The notes under the pieces: model-generated
What the model saw: the letters and a program-made list of their open reading frames with translations, nothing else
Told to the model about the DNA's origin: nothing
The model's database searches: none
DNA from: DASUPK01 sp963801055
Lineage (GTDB): Bacteria > Actinomycetota > Thermoleophilia > Solirubrobacterales > 70-9
DNA length: 64,000 bases
Direction of reading: 5' to 3'
Assembly (NCBI GenBank): GCA_963801055.1
Contig: CAWDDE010000003.1
Span: 248,001-312,000 of the forward strand
Part shown: in pieces, positions 1-8,772 of the stretch
How positions within the stretch are numbered: the stretch's first letter is position 1
Layout of the letters: each line of letters begins with the position of its first letter
Program-made: the position numbers and the translations under genes

Positions 1-58
1 CGACAGCCGGCCTGCCGCATCCATGGCGATGCCTGCGGCGGCCAAATAGACTGGACGC

Positions 59-241
59 GTGGAGCTCGAGGAACGGACGATCGAGCAGCTGCCCGACCGG
101 TGCGACAACTGCGGCGCGCCCCTCACCGATGCCGAGAAGCAGAGCGCGCTCACCGAGGGCCCGCCGGGCGGGCGCGTTCTCTGCACGACCTGCGCCTCCG
201 AGGTGGTTCCGCTCGAGGACGAGGAGGACCTGGAGGCCTGA
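59..241 (+). CDS. Small zinc-ribbon-like protein
   Basis: A 60-residue acidic protein with a GTG start. It has two CxxC-type pairs, CDNCG near residue 15 and CTTC near residue 42, which is the spacing of a small treble-clef or zinc-ribbon fold, followed by a very acidic tail. No catalytic motif is visible, so the role is unknown; protein or nucleic-acid binding is only a guess. It ends 85 bases before the stop of the convergent LLM oxidoreductase gene. Codon use (high GC at third positions) is like its neighbours, which supports real coding. Confidence 0.6.
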   Translation: MELEERTIEQLPDRCDNCGAPLTDAEKQSALTEGPPGGRVLCTTCASEVVPLEDEEDLEA

Positions 242-310
242 TCCGACGGCGGCTCTGCGATGCCCGTGCGCCTGTGGTGGGCGCGGACCCCGCAGTCATC
301 TGATCCCAGC

Positions 311-326
311 GCCCGCCGTCGCGGGC
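311..326. terminator. Short GC hairpin between convergent genes
   Basis: GCCCGC and GCGGGC are separated by a 4-base loop between two convergent genes, and the right arm touches the stop codon of the minus-strand gene. There is no U-run. It is a weak candidate for a bidirectional terminator. Confidence 0.3.
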
Positions 327-1108
327 TAGACGCCAGGCGCCGCGGCCTCGGCCAGCGCGCTCATGTCCTCGAACGTGGCGCTGGCGAGGGCCCTGACCAC
401 AACCGTGTCCAGGGCGCGGTAGCGGGAGAGCTCCTCCTGGGCCTCGCCGGCGTTCTCGGCGGCCACCCCGACCGTCCCCTCCGGAGCTGCCTGGCGCTCG
501 AAATGGCTGCTGTAGCCCTGGTGCATGTCGCGGTAGAAAGACTCGTCCTTGGCGAGCCTTTCCTCCGCATCGGTCCCGACTGCCGTGCGGACGTATCCGA
601 AGACGGGCGGCGGCTCGCGACCTGCCTCACGCGCCCCCCGTTCGACCCACTCCCGCGCCTGGGCCGCGAATTCCGGGGTCATCCAGTTGAAAAAGACGCC
701 GTCCCACTCCGCGCCCCCGAACGCGGACATTCTCGGACCCATCGCGGCCAGGACCAGCCGCATGGCCGGCAGGCTCTCGCGAAGCCCCGGCAGAGCCTCG
801 CGCATCGCGGTCAGCGGCTTCTTCGTGAAGCCCGCCCCCAGGCCGATCCAAAGGCGGTCGCGGTCGAGACCGAGCCGTTCGATGTCCGAGGCGATCTCCC
901 CGGGCGACTGGCGATCGAGGGCGATGACGGCGACGCCGAGGTCGATCCGATCCGCTCCCTTCGCGTACTCGGCGACGGTCTCCAGCCCCTTGGCACCCGG
1001 GTGATCGTTCGACCACATCGAGCTGTAGCCGAGCTCCTGGCAGCGAGCCGCGAGGGGGCTCGCGATCTCCGTGTCGAGGCCGGCCGTCACCCCGAATCCA
1101 CGGCTCAT
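326..1108 (-). CDS. LLM-class (luciferase-like) oxidoreductase, probably F420-dependent
   Basis: A 260-residue TIM-barrel protein of the luciferase-like monooxygenase family. Family-typical segments are the early YSSMWSNDHP strand, the LGVAVIALDRQSPGEI segment and the WIGLGAGF segment. In actinobacteria such proteins usually use F420 or FMN to oxidise or reduce small molecules; the substrate cannot be read from sequence. The chosen ATG overlaps the stop of the upstream RNA methyltransferase in an ATGA, so the two are very probably one transcript with coupled translation. The functional relation between the two is not obvious. The family call is firm, the cofactor less so. Confidence 0.8.
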   Translation of the reverse strand: MSRGFGVTAGLDTEIASPLAARCQELGYSSMWSNDHPGAKGLETVAEYAKGADRIDLGVAVIALDRQSPGEIASDIERLGLDRDRLWIGLGAGFTKKPLTAMREALPGLRESLPAMRLVLAAMGPRMSAFGGAEWDGVFFNWMTPEFAAQAREWVERGAREAGREPPPVFGYVRTAVGTDAEERLAKDESFYRDMHQGYSSHFERQAAPEGTVGVAAENAGEAQEELSRYRALDTVVVRALASATFEDMSALAEAAAPGV

Positions 1109-2445
1109 GCGCGCTTCTCCAGCAGCGCCACACACTCGATGTGGGGCGTCTGGGGAAACATGTCGACGGGCTTCACCCGCCGCACCCTATAGCCGGCCTC
1201 CGAGAGCTGGGCGGCGTTCGGAGCGAGCGTTGTCGGATTGCAGGAGACGTAGACGATGCGCGGGGCGTCGCACTCGATCAGCCTGCGGACGACCTTCTTG
1301 GAGAGGCCGGCCCGGGGCGGGTCGACGACGACGACGTCGGGGGCGCCGGCTTCGTCGAGCAGCGGACGGATCTCCCTGCGGGCGTCGCCCGCCCGGAAAT
1401 GAGCGTTCTCGATGCCGTTGATGCGGGCGTTTTCCTCGGCGTCGGCGATCGCGTCGGTGACGATCTCGATCCCCCAGACCCCGCCGGCGCGTCCGGCGAG
1501 GGTGAGGCCGAGGGTGCCGATTCCGCAGAAGAGGTCGAAGACGCGCTCGCCTCCGCTCAGGGCCGCCATCTGCGCCGCGATTCCGTAGAGCCGTTCCGCC
1601 ATCTCCGTGTTGGTCTGGAAGAACGCGTTGTGGGAAATCCGGAAGCGGAGGCCGCAGAGCTCCTCCTCCAGGTGCTCGGCGCCGAGCACGCCGGTGGGGC
1701 CGTCGGTGCCGCCGCCGCCCTCGACGATCGTGTGCAGGTCGACAGGAGGCCGCGGGATCTCGGCGGCGGAGGTGACCAGGCGGCTTTGCAGCTGGCCGGT
1801 CCGGCGGCCCTCACGGACCACCAGGTTGCGCAGAGCGCCGGAGCCCGAGCGGCGGTCGTAGGCCGGGAGGCGCTCGGCTCCCGCCCAGTCGCGGAGCTCG
1901 TTTCGCACCCGGTTGTTGCGCTCGGAGGCGAGCTGGCAGTCCGCGGCGTCCACCACGAGGTCCCAGCGCCCGCGCGCGTGGAAGCCGAGCACCAGCTCGC
2001 CCTCGCGCCGGCCAAACGAGTACTCGAGCTTGTTGCGGTAGCGCCACTGCTCGACCGCGGGCTCGATCGGCTCGAGCTCGAATCCGTCGATTCCGCCGAG
2101 CCGGAGGAGCGCGTCCGCGACCTGCGAGTGCTTGTGGCGGAGCTGCTCCTCGTAGGCGAGGCCCTGCCAGGGTGCCCCCGGGCAGGGCTCGCCGCCATGG
2201 TCACATCGCGGCGGGACTCGATCGGGGGACTCGCGGACGATCTCCCTCGTCGATGCCTCCGCGTACCCCTTCTTGGCACGGGTCACCTCCGCCCGGACGC
2301 GGTCCCCCGGCAGCGCGCCCGCGACGAAGACGACGTAGCCGTTCCGGCGAGCGACGCCCTTGCCGCCGTAGGCGAGCGACTCGACGTCGAGGGTGAGCAG
2401 CTCGCCGCGGGCTGGCCGCTCCCGGGTTGCCGTCCCGTCACCCAT
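1105..2445 (-). CDS. Class I SAM-dependent RNA (uracil-C5)-methyltransferase, TrmA/RlmC/RlmD family
   Basis: A 446-residue enzyme expected to methylate C5 of a uridine in tRNA or rRNA. In order it has an N-terminal TRAM RNA-binding domain (about residues 12-65), a cysteine region, a SAM-binding Rossmann domain with FDLFCGIGTLGL, the DPPRAGL motif, and the nucleophile region IVYVSCNPTTL close to the C terminus. The iron-sulfur region (CDHGGEPCPGAPWQ) lacks the usual CxxC pair, so the cluster may be degenerate. The start MGDGTATRERP is chosen because it lies just ahead of the TRAM domain; its ATG shares the palindrome CCATGG with the start of the divergent peptidase gene. Confidence 0.88.
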   Translation of the reverse strand: MGDGTATRERPARGELLTLDVESLAYGGKGVARRNGYVVFVAGALPGDRVRAEVTRAKKGYAEASTREIVRESPDRVPPRCDHGGEPCPGAPWQGLAYEEQLRHKHSQVADALLRLGGIDGFELEPIEPAVEQWRYRNKLEYSFGRREGELVLGFHARGRWDLVVDAADCQLASERNNRVRNELRDWAGAERLPAYDRRSGSGALRNLVVREGRRTGQLQSRLVTSAAEIPRPPVDLHTIVEGGGGTDGPTGVLGAEHLEEELCGLRFRISHNAFFQTNTEMAERLYGIAAQMAALSGGERVFDLFCGIGTLGLTLAGRAGGVWGIEIVTDAIADAEENARINGIENAHFRAGDARREIRPLLDEAGAPDVVVVDPPRAGLSKKVVRRLIECDAPRIVYVSCNPTTLAPNAAQLSEAGYRVRRVKPVDMFPQTPHIECVALLEKRA

Positions 2446-3955
2446 GGTCGGCTTATCGTTGCAGCCGTTGGCCTGGGACCTCGACGAATACCGGCGCGAG
2501 GCGGAGCTCTTCTCCGAGGAGATCAATCGCGAGTACTACCTCCATCTGGCCGGGCAGAAGCCCGACCTGGCGGTCGAGCCGATCTACGAGCGTCATGAGT
2601 CGCTGTTCGAGCGGGCGGCGGTAGAGCAGATCGGCGAGGAAAGGAGGGTCGCCGGGGGCAAGGAGGAGGTGCGGCTGCGCTACCTCCATCAGTTTGCGCT
2701 CGATGGCCACCTCGGGGCGGCCACGCGGACGCTCGACACCCGGTTGGCCGAGCTCGAGACATCTCTCGAAATCGAGGTCGGGGGGGAGGCGATTCCGTAC
2801 CGGATGGCGCCGGTCGAACAGGCGAACGAGCCCGATGCCGGCCGGCGCGGCGAGATCGAGTCGGCGCGCAACGAGGTGCTCGCCGAGCGGCTCAATCCGC
2901 TTCACCTCGAGGGCCTCGAGCTCACCCACGCGGCTTGCACCGAGCTCGGCTGGCCCTCCTACCTCGATGCGTATTCGGACGTTCGGGCGCTCGACCTGAG
3001 GGGGCTGGCCGGGGAGATGGAGCGATTCGCCCAGGCCACCAAGGGCGGCTACGCCGCGACCATCGACCCTGAGCTGGAGCGAACCGTCGGCCTGCCGCTG
3101 GCGGGGGTCCGGCGATCGGATCTGGCGCGGTTCTTTCGGGCGCCGCACCTGGATGGGCTCTTCCCGGGCGAGCGAATGGTCCCGGCGCTGCGCGAGACGC
3201 TCGCGGGGCTCGGCATCGACCTGGATGCGCAGTCCAACGTCAGCCTGGACACGGAGACGCGACCGACGAAGAGCCCGCGGGCGTTCTGCTCGACCCCACG
3301 GGTTCCGGCGGAGGTCTATCTGGTGATGCCGCCGATCGGCGGCCGGGAGGACTACGCGGCGCTCTTCCACGAGGCCGGGCACGCCGAGCACTACGGCTGC
3401 ACCGATGCGAGCCTTCCCTTCGAGTTCCGCCACCTGGGAGACAACTCCGTCACCGAGTCGTTTGCCTTCCTGCTCGAGGGGCTGACGGCGAACCCTCTCT
3501 GGCTCGAGAAGATCCTGGGGGCGGAGGGGGCCGAGGCCGCGATCGAGCACGCCCGCGCGGCCAGGCTGGTATTTCTGCGCCGCTACTCGGCGAAGATCGC
3601 CTACGAGGTCGAGCTCCACGGGCCCGGTGCAGATCTCACCGCGATGCCGGAGCGCTACGCGAGCCTGCTCACCGATCGGGTCGGCGTCGCCTGGCCGCGG
3701 GAGAGCTGGCTCTCCGACGTCGATTCGGGGTTCTACGTCGCCTGCTACCTACGCGCCTGGGCGCTGGAGGTCGATTGGCGCCGGGAGCTGCAGGAGCGCT
3801 TCGGTGCGGATTGGTTCGCGAGCCGGGAGGCGGGCGAGTGGCTGCGAGGCTTGTGGGCGCGCGGTCAGAAGCTGGACGCGGACCGGCTACTCGGCGAGAG
3901 GACGGGCCGGGCGATCGATTTCAGCAATCTCGCCGCGGAGCTGGTCGGCGTATAG
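2444..3955 (+). CDS. M3-like zinc metallopeptidase
   Basis: A 503-residue, mostly helical protein with a zinc-binding HExxH (HEAGH, His309, Glu310, His313) inside ALFHEAGHAEHYG, followed by a downstream Glu (about residue 338, in SVTESFAFLLEG) suitable as third ligand. This is the layout of M3-clan oligopeptidases. No signal peptide is seen, so it is probably a cytoplasmic oligopeptidase; substrates are unknown. The ATG overlaps the start of the divergent methyltransferase, leaving no intergenic promoter space. A TTG five codons in would be an alternative start. Divergence from classical M3 enzymes leaves the exact subfamily open. Confidence 0.72.
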   Translation: MVGLSLQPLAWDLDEYRREAELFSEEINREYYLHLAGQKPDLAVEPIYERHESLFERAAVEQIGEERRVAGGKEEVRLRYLHQFALDGHLGAATRTLDTRLAELETSLEIEVGGEAIPYRMAPVEQANEPDAGRRGEIESARNEVLAERLNPLHLEGLELTHAACTELGWPSYLDAYSDVRALDLRGLAGEMERFAQATKGGYAATIDPELERTVGLPLAGVRRSDLARFFRAPHLDGLFPGERMVPALRETLAGLGIDLDAQSNVSLDTETRPTKSPRAFCSTPRVPAEVYLVMPPIGGREDYAALFHEAGHAEHYGCTDASLPFEFRHLGDNSVTESFAFLLEGLTANPLWLEKILGAEGAEAAIEHARAARLVFLRRYSAKIAYEVELHGPGADLTAMPERYASLLTDRVGVAWPRESWLSDVDSGFYVACYLRAWALEVDWRRELQERFGADWFASREAGEWLRGLWARGQKLDADRLLGERTGRAIDFSNLAAELVGV

Positions 3956-4002
3956 GCTTTCGCCGCACTTTGCGGGAAGAAACCCCGAGCAGGAGGTCCA
4001 AG

Positions 4003-4317
4003 GTGGAATCAAGCGAGAGCAGTGGCATGAGGGATCAGGTGCAGAAGGCGATCGACGATCTGCGGGCGGCCGGCGAGAAGGCGACCGGAGACGTGCGCTC
4101 CGGGATCGACTCGGCCGTTGCACGGCTGAAGGATGTGTCCGGCGGAGCCACCTCACGCGCCCAGGATCAGGTTTCGAGCTTCCGCGAGACCTTGGACGAG
4201 GCGACGCAGGACGTGCGCAAGGAGCTCGGCAAGCTCGCGGTCCGCGCGCAGGGCTCGATGGAGGCCCTCGACGAGATCGCCGTAGAGATCGAGGAGCGCC
4301 GCAAGGCGTTGCAGTAG
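4003..4317 (+). CDS. Helical phasin/apolipoprotein-like protein
   Basis: A 104-residue, charged, alanine-rich protein predicted to be almost entirely amphipathic helix, with heptad-like Asp/Arg/Leu spacing, no cysteines and no membrane segment. The GTG start is fixed by a strong ribosome site, AGGAGGT, six bases upstream; an internal ATG follows nine codons later. Its stop abuts the stop of the convergent 185-residue helical protein with no gap. Such proteins coat lipid or polyhydroxyalkanoate inclusions or act as stress scaffolds in other bacteria; here that is only an inference from composition. Confidence 0.65.
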   Translation: MESSESSGMRDQVQKAIDDLRAAGEKATGDVRSGIDSAVARLKDVSGGATSRAQDQVSSFRETLDEATQDVRKELGKLAVRAQGSMEALDEIAVEIEERRKALQ

Positions 4318-4875
4318 TCAGTCCTGAAGCTTGCGGTCGACCGCGCGCAGCACACCCTTGCGTCCCTTGTTGCGGCGCTCGTAGTCGCGGACCCTGCGGA
4401 GCTCCGCGCGGCTGAGCTCCTGTAGCCGACGATCGATCTGGCGGATCGAGAGCTGGTCATAGGCGGTGATGGGGAAGCCGGGCACACGCGCGGCGCGGCG
4501 GACCCTGTCGGCGCCCGCGAGCGGCTTCTCAACCGCTCCGACGGCCCTCTTTCGGGCCCCCTCGGCGCGGTCGCCGACCTGTCGGCGGGCCCTCTCCGGC
4601 ATCTCGCGGAGCTGTGACAGCAGTCGCTCGAGCTGGCTCAGCAGGTCGTCCGCCTGGTCGCGCCCCCGCATCACCAGCCGGCTCACCATCTCCTCCGCGT
4701 CGCCTCGGGTCATCCGGCCACGCCGTACGGCGTCGTCAACCACCTCCTGGAGCCGATCCCGCGGGATCGTGACGCTCTTCTCGAGCGCCTCACGGAAGGC
4801 CTGGAGACTCTGCTCCGCCCGTGAGCTGTCCTCGGGCCGCGCGCTCTCCTCTTTCCCCCTCGACGCCGTAGCCAT
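4318..4875 (-). CDS. Helical coiled-coil protein with C-terminal conserved domain, phasin-like
   Basis: A 185-residue hydrophilic protein. The N-terminal two-thirds is charged helix with an RxxL-rich coiled coil (DLLSQLERLLSQLREMPE). The C-terminal part carries a regular pattern (ITAYDQLSIRQIDRRLQELS, then YERRNKGRKGVL) that looks like a conserved domain of actinobacterial hypothetical proteins. It starts 8 bases after the EEP hydrolase stop, so the two are probably cotranscribed, and it converges with another helical protein. The function is unknown; a lipid-inclusion or nucleoid-associated role is possible. Confidence 0.65.
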   Translation of the reverse strand: MATASRGKEESARPEDSSRAEQSLQAFREALEKSVTIPRDRLQEVVDDAVRRGRMTRGDAEEMVSRLVMRGRDQADDLLSQLERLLSQLREMPERARRQVGDRAEGARKRAVGAVEKPLAGADRVRRAARVPGFPITAYDQLSIRQIDRRLQELSRAELRRVRDYERRNKGRKGVLRAVDRKLQD

Positions 4876-4883
4876 CGCTCGGA

Positions 4884-5702
4884 CTATCCCACAGTTGAGA
4901 ACTTTCCAAGCACAGGGTTGTGGTCGGCAAGCCGGATCCGGAGACCGGTCGCGTGATCGACCAGGTCGCGTGCCTCGGGAGGTAGCGCCGCTGGGTGCTC
5001 GATCACTTCCAGGCCGTGAACCAGCAGGTGGCTGAGGCGGTCCGGGGCGGTGCGCGGCGCGAGACCGTAGCTCTGCTCGAGCCGATCGAAGACGTCGCTC
5101 GCCTTCGGCCTCACGTTGAAGTCGCCCCCGAAGATCAGTGGGTCCGAACCGGCGAATCGGGTCGCGTGCTCTGCGGCGTCGAGCAGCTCGCGCTCTGCCG
5201 AGGACGGCGTGGTGCTGACGTGGAGGTTCGCCACGCAGAGACGGGAGTCCGTGCGAGTCAGGGCCATGACGCGGGTCTCGGGGCGGCGGGTCAGGACCAC
5301 ACGGCGGTGCTCCGCGATCGACCCGGCCCCCGGCCTGATCAGGGTGGTGTTGGAGCCGCCCTCCCAGGCGCCGAGCAGATCGGGGCGCCAGCGGCCGATC
5401 AGGGAGGTCAGGGGCTGCAGCCAGTTGCGCCCGCTGAGCGCCCGGTGGGCCTGTGCGCCGCACGCTTTTGCCATTCGGCCCTTCCAGCCCGGCGGGAACT
5501 CCTGGAAGAGCGCGATGTCCCAGTCGATCCCGCGGATCAACGAGGCGAAGGCGTCGAACAGGTCCCAGTTCGTCTGCTCGTACTCCTTTCCGCGGCGTGG
5601 GCCGCGGCGGAAGTTGCCCTTGTGGGCTCGCACCTGGAGCTCCGGCTCGGGCGGCCAGTCGCGGCCGTGGAACAAGTTCCATGTCATTGCGGTGATCTGC
5701 AC
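4884..5702 (-). CDS. Endonuclease/exonuclease/phosphatase (EEP) family hydrolase
   Basis: A 272-residue member of the metal-dependent EEP fold, which hydrolyses phosphodiesters in nucleic acids, lipids or small molecules. It shows the first-strand TWNLFHG asparagine, the FQEFPPGW glutamate, the GGDFNV aspartate-asparagine pair and the C-terminal DH pair in LADHNPVLG, all metal or catalytic residues of the family. The GTG giving VQITAMTWN is preferred because it completes the first strand; an ATG five codons later is possible. The substrate is unknown. It is divergent from argF by about 20 bases. Confidence 0.75.
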   Translation of the reverse strand: MQITAMTWNLFHGRDWPPEPELQVRAHKGNFRRGPRRGKEYEQTNWDLFDAFASLIRGIDWDIALFQEFPPGWKGRMAKACGAQAHRALSGRNWLQPLTSLIGRWRPDLLGAWEGGSNTTLIRPGAGSIAEHRRVVLTRRPETRVMALTRTDSRLCVANLHVSTTPSSAERELLDAAEHATRFAGSDPLIFGGDFNVRPKASDVFDRLEQSYGLAPRTAPDRLSHLLVHGLEVIEHPAALPPEARDLVDHATGLRIRLADHNPVLGKFSTVG

Positions 5703-5723
5703 GTGCGTAGTATCGGCGGGCCC

Positions 5724-6630
5724 ATGGCGCCACCGACCGCGCACCTTCCAGCGAGCCATTTCCTCACCGGCGAGGAGCTCGACGGCGCGGAGCTCGAGCG
5801 CGCTGCTCGAGCGCGCCGTGGAGCTCAAGCGGGGGCGCGAGCGGGGCGAGGGCGGGGATTCGCTCGCCGGCCGCTCCGTGGCTCTTGTCTTCGAGAAGCC
5901 GTCGACGCGGACCCGGGTCTCGTTCGAGGTCGGGGTGGCGGAGCTCGGCGGGACGCCGATCGTCTTGCGGGGCGACGAGCTGCAGCTGACCCGCGGCGAG
6001 TCGTTCGGCGACACCGGGCGCGATCCTCTCCCGATACGTGCGCGGCATCGTGATCCGCTCGGGGTCCGAGGAGCGGGTCACGGGAGCTGGTGGAGGGCGC
6101 GCGCGTCCCGGTGATGAACGGGCTTACGCCCGGGCCACCATCCGTGCCAGGCGCTGGCGGACCTGCTCACGCTGAGGGAGCGGTTCGGCGAGTTGGAGGG
6201 GCTGCGGCTCGCCTATGTCGGGGACGGGAACAACGTGGCGCGCTCGCTCTCGATCCTGGGGCGAACCGCCGGCATGGAGGTGGTGATCGCAAGTCCGGAC
6301 GGCTACGGGATCGAGGGCGACCTGGCGGAGCTCACCGACGATCCGCGTGACGCGGCCTCAGAGGCCGACGCGATCTACACCGACGTCTGGGTGAGCATGG
6401 GCGATGAGGCGGAGGCCGATCGCCGCCGTCGCGATCTAGCGGCGTATCAGGTGAACGACGAGCTGCTCGCTGCCGCGTCGGACCGCGCAGTCGCGCTGCA
6501 CTGCCTGCCGGCGCACCCTGGCGAGGAAATCACTGCGGAGGTCCTGTACGGAGACCGCTCGGCGGTCTGGGACCAAGCCGAGAACCGCCTGCACGTGCAG
6601 AAGGCGCTGCTCGAGCGGCTGCTTGCCTGA
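5724..6630 (+). pseudogene. argF: Ornithine carbamoyltransferase, broken by four +1 frameshifts
   Basis: Ornithine carbamoyltransferase makes citrulline from ornithine and carbamoyl phosphate in arginine synthesis. Pieces in successive frames give a full family sequence: an N-terminal HFLTGEEL segment, FEKPSTRTRVSFE (carbamoyl-phosphate site), an in-frame MNGLTP then HHPCQALADLLTL (conserved HPCQ), and ALHCLPAHPGEEI near the C terminus. Frame changes occur near 5800-5810, 6030, 6085 and 6136, and each is explained by one extra G or C. Removing four bases gives 903 nucleotides, 300 residues, the normal length. Either the gene is dead or this stretch of consensus is poor; flanking genes are intact. 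Confidence 0.85.
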
Positions 6631-6659
6631 GCGTCGACGTTCCTACACTTTCCCGGGAT

Positions 6660-6731
6660 GGCCCCGTCGTCCAATGGCTAGGACATCAGGTTTTCAACCT
6701 GGGAACGCGGGTTCAATTCCCGCCGGGGCTA
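6660..6731 (+). tRNA. tRNA-Glu (TTC)
   Basis: The full cloverleaf can be drawn. The acceptor pairs GGCCCCG with CGGGGCT (terminal G-T wobble), the D arm follows, the anticodon loop TTTTCAA carries TTC at 6693-6695, and the T arm is GCGGG-TTCAATT-CCCGC. The discriminator is A and no CCA is encoded. Confidence 0.95.
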
Positions 6732-6760
6732 CTTAGACCGCTCGACTAGCCTGCTGCTCG

Positions 6761-7516
6761 ATGCTCCCTGAGATCCACATCGGCCCGCTCACCGTGCAGA
6801 CCTTCGGGATCTGCTTCGCGCTCGGTTTCCTCGCCGCCGGCGCGCTGGTCTGGCGGCGCTTCGAGGAGCTCGGCAAGCCCGTCGACTGGGCCTATGAGAT
6901 GGGCTTCGCCGCCCTGCTCGGCGGTCTGGTCGGCGCCCGCCTCGACTTCATCATCGAGAACTACAGCGAGGTCAAGGATGACGTGCTCGGCAACATCTTC
7001 ACGGGGTCTGGCCTGGTCTGGTACGGCGGAGTGATCGGCGGCGCCATCGCGGTCCTTCTCTGGGCCTGGTGGCGCGGCTTCCTCACCCTGACCCTGCTCG
7101 ACGTCGCGGCGCCGGCCCTCGCGGTGGGGCAGGCGATCGGACGCGTCGGCTGCCAGCTCTCGGGCGACGGCGACTACGGCAAGGCTTGGGACGGTCCCTG
7201 GGCGATGGCCTATCCGGACGGCACCAAGCCGATCGACACGCCCGTCCATCCGACCCCGGTGTACGAGACCCTGGCGCTGGGACTGATCGCGCTGCTGCTC
7301 TGGAGGCTCCGAGACCGGCTCACCAACGGCCTGCTCTTCGCCCTCTACCTGTTGCTCGCCGGGACCGAGCGTTTCCTGGTCGAGTTCATCCGCCGCAACG
7401 AGGATGTCGCGCTCGGACTCACCCAGGCTCAGCTGGTCAGCCTGGCGATGATGATCGCGGGCGGCGTCTGGCTCGCCCTGGCCTTCCGCCGCGCCCCGCG
7501 CCCCGCCCCGGCCTGA
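6761..7516 (+). CDS. lgt: Prolipoprotein diacylglyceryl transferase
   Basis: A 251-residue polytopic inner-membrane enzyme that moves diacylglycerol from phosphatidylglycerol to the lipobox cysteine of prolipoproteins. Visible signatures are WYGGVIGG, the Lgt signature region around GRVGCQLSGDGDYG, HPTPVYE and FLVEFIRRNE, with about seven hydrophobic segments. The cysteine in GRVGC replaces the usual asparagine of GRxGN, which is worth noting but does not change the call. It would process the two Pot-type binding proteins encoded further along. It follows tRNA-Glu by 29 bases. Confidence 0.93.
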   Translation: MLPEIHIGPLTVQTFGICFALGFLAAGALVWRRFEELGKPVDWAYEMGFAALLGGLVGARLDFIIENYSEVKDDVLGNIFTGSGLVWYGGVIGGAIAVLLWAWWRGFLTLTLLDVAAPALAVGQAIGRVGCQLSGDGDYGKAWDGPWAMAYPDGTKPIDTPVHPTPVYETLALGLIALLLWRLRDRLTNGLLFALYLLLAGTERFLVEFIRRNEDVALGLTQAQLVSLAMMIAGGVWLALAFRRAPRPAPA

Positions 7517-7601
7517 GCGTCACACCGCATTCACACCGGCACCCCTCGCCTTCGGTATCACGGCCGTGGGCAGTCAAACTCACGCGAAAAGGAGCTCTGA
7601 A

Positions 7602-8354
7602 CTAGATCGAGCGGAGCACGCCGCCATCGAGCGGGATCACGGCTCCCGTGAGATAGGCGGCCCGCTCCGAGCAGAGGAACGCGACCAGGTCGCCGTACTC
7701 CTCCGGCTTCCCCAGCCGCCCGACGGGGACCTCCTGCCTAGCCGCCGCCTCGGCCTGCTCCAGCGATCCGTCGCTGCTGGCGAGGCGGTCGGTTGCGAAT
7801 CTACCGGTTGCCACGGTGTTGACGGTGATTCCGTCGCGCGCCACCTCGTCCGCCAGGGTCTTGAACAGGCCGAGGGCCGCCATCCGGTTGGCGTTGGAGA
7901 GCGCGAGTCCGGGCAGGGGCTCACGAATCGAGGTCGAGGAGACGTTCACGATCCTGCCCCAGCCGCGCTCGCGCATTCCGGGCAGGACCTCCTCGATCAG
8001 GACGCGTGGGGCGAGCACAAGCGAGCGGAAAGCGGCCTCCCACTCCTCCAGCGGATTGTCCAATGCTCCTCCGAACGGGGGCCCGCCCGTGTTGGTGACC
8101 AGCATCTCGACGGGACCGAGAGCGTCCGCGATTTCGCCGGGCAGGTTCCGCAGCCGGTCGAGATCGCCTGTGTCCGCCTGGAAGACGCTCACCTCCCCGT
8201 CGACCTCCGCCGCCGCGGCCTCCAGGGCATCCTCCGAGCGGCTCGCGATCGCAACCCGCGCGCCCTCGCGTGCGAGCGCGCCGGCGATGCCCTTGCCGAT
8301 CCCGCGGCTGGCGGCCATCACCAGGGCCACGCGGCCCTCGATCCCTAGGTCCAC
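7602..8354 (-). CDS. SDR-family oxidoreductase
   Basis: A 250-residue short-chain dehydrogenase/reductase with a Rossmann GIGKG cofactor motif (AASRGIGKGIA), the NTGG segment (usually NNAG) and a C-terminal PLDGG. The usual YxxxK catalytic pair is replaced: the segment after VSSTS reads LALSNANRMAALGLFK, so the tyrosine is absent and catalysis may differ or be lost. This resembles the 3-oxoacyl-ACP-reductase-like SDRs with SNA..R in place of YxxxK. The GTG start overlaps the stop of the upstream membrane protein by about 10 bases, so they form one operon. Confidence 0.8.
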   Translation of the reverse strand: MDLGIEGRVALVMAASRGIGKGIAGALAREGARVAIASRSEDALEAAAAEVDGEVSVFQADTGDLDRLRNLPGEIADALGPVEMLVTNTGGPPFGGALDNPLEEWEAAFRSLVLAPRVLIEEVLPGMRERGWGRIVNVSSTSIREPLPGLALSNANRMAALGLFKTLADEVARDGITVNTVATGRFATDRLASSDGSLEQAEAAARQEVPVGRLGKPEEYGDLVAFLCSERAAYLTGAVIPLDGGVLRSI

Positions 8355-8689
8355 AGCACGCCCTGAGGCCGCCTCGCCAGCCAGGCGCACCAAGCGGCGA
8401 AGGCGGCGATCGCGATCGCCACGCCCAGCCAGTGGACGCCGGCAACCACCGCCACCGCGCTCGGGATGCCCGCGAGCGCGGCGCCGAGCATCACTCCACG
8501 CACGCTGAGGTGGAGAACCCATGCTGTGAGGGCCGCGCAAGCAAGCCAGGCGGCGGGCCCCGTCAGCCAGCCCCAGTCGTCGAAGAAGGAACGCGGCAGC
8601 GCCACGGCCAGCACAAGCGAGATCGCCGTGACCAAGAGCACCTGCGCGGCCGCTGCCCGCCAGAGAATCGAGCGGTCCATCGCCGCCAT
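8345..8689 (-). CDS. Small multi-pass membrane protein
   Basis: A 114-residue hydrophobic protein with about four predicted transmembrane segments, starting around LLVTAISLVLAVALP and ending ACAWLA-like before a short polar tail. Two ATGs (MAAMDRS) are close together; the first is used here and no clear ribosome site is seen, so initiation may be leaderless. It is the first gene of a two-gene operon with the SDR. The family is not recognised. Confidence 0.55.
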   Translation of the reverse strand: MAAMDRSILWRAAAAQVLLVTAISLVLAVALPRSFFDDWGWLTGPAAWLACAALTAWVLHLSVRGVMLGAALAGIPSAVAVVAGVHWLGVAIAIAAFAAWCAWLARRPQGVLWT

Positions 8690-8772
8690 TCTGGCAGTGG
8701 CGAGCTTGCGCCGAGCGCCGGTTCCCTCGACCCGATCGATCGCCTGAGAGCCGCCATAATCGACTGCGACCA

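Noticed and set aside
5724..6630. Programmed frameshifting in argF
   Set aside because: Four shifts in one gene at unrelated sites without slippery heptamers or stop codons do not fit any known programmed mechanism.
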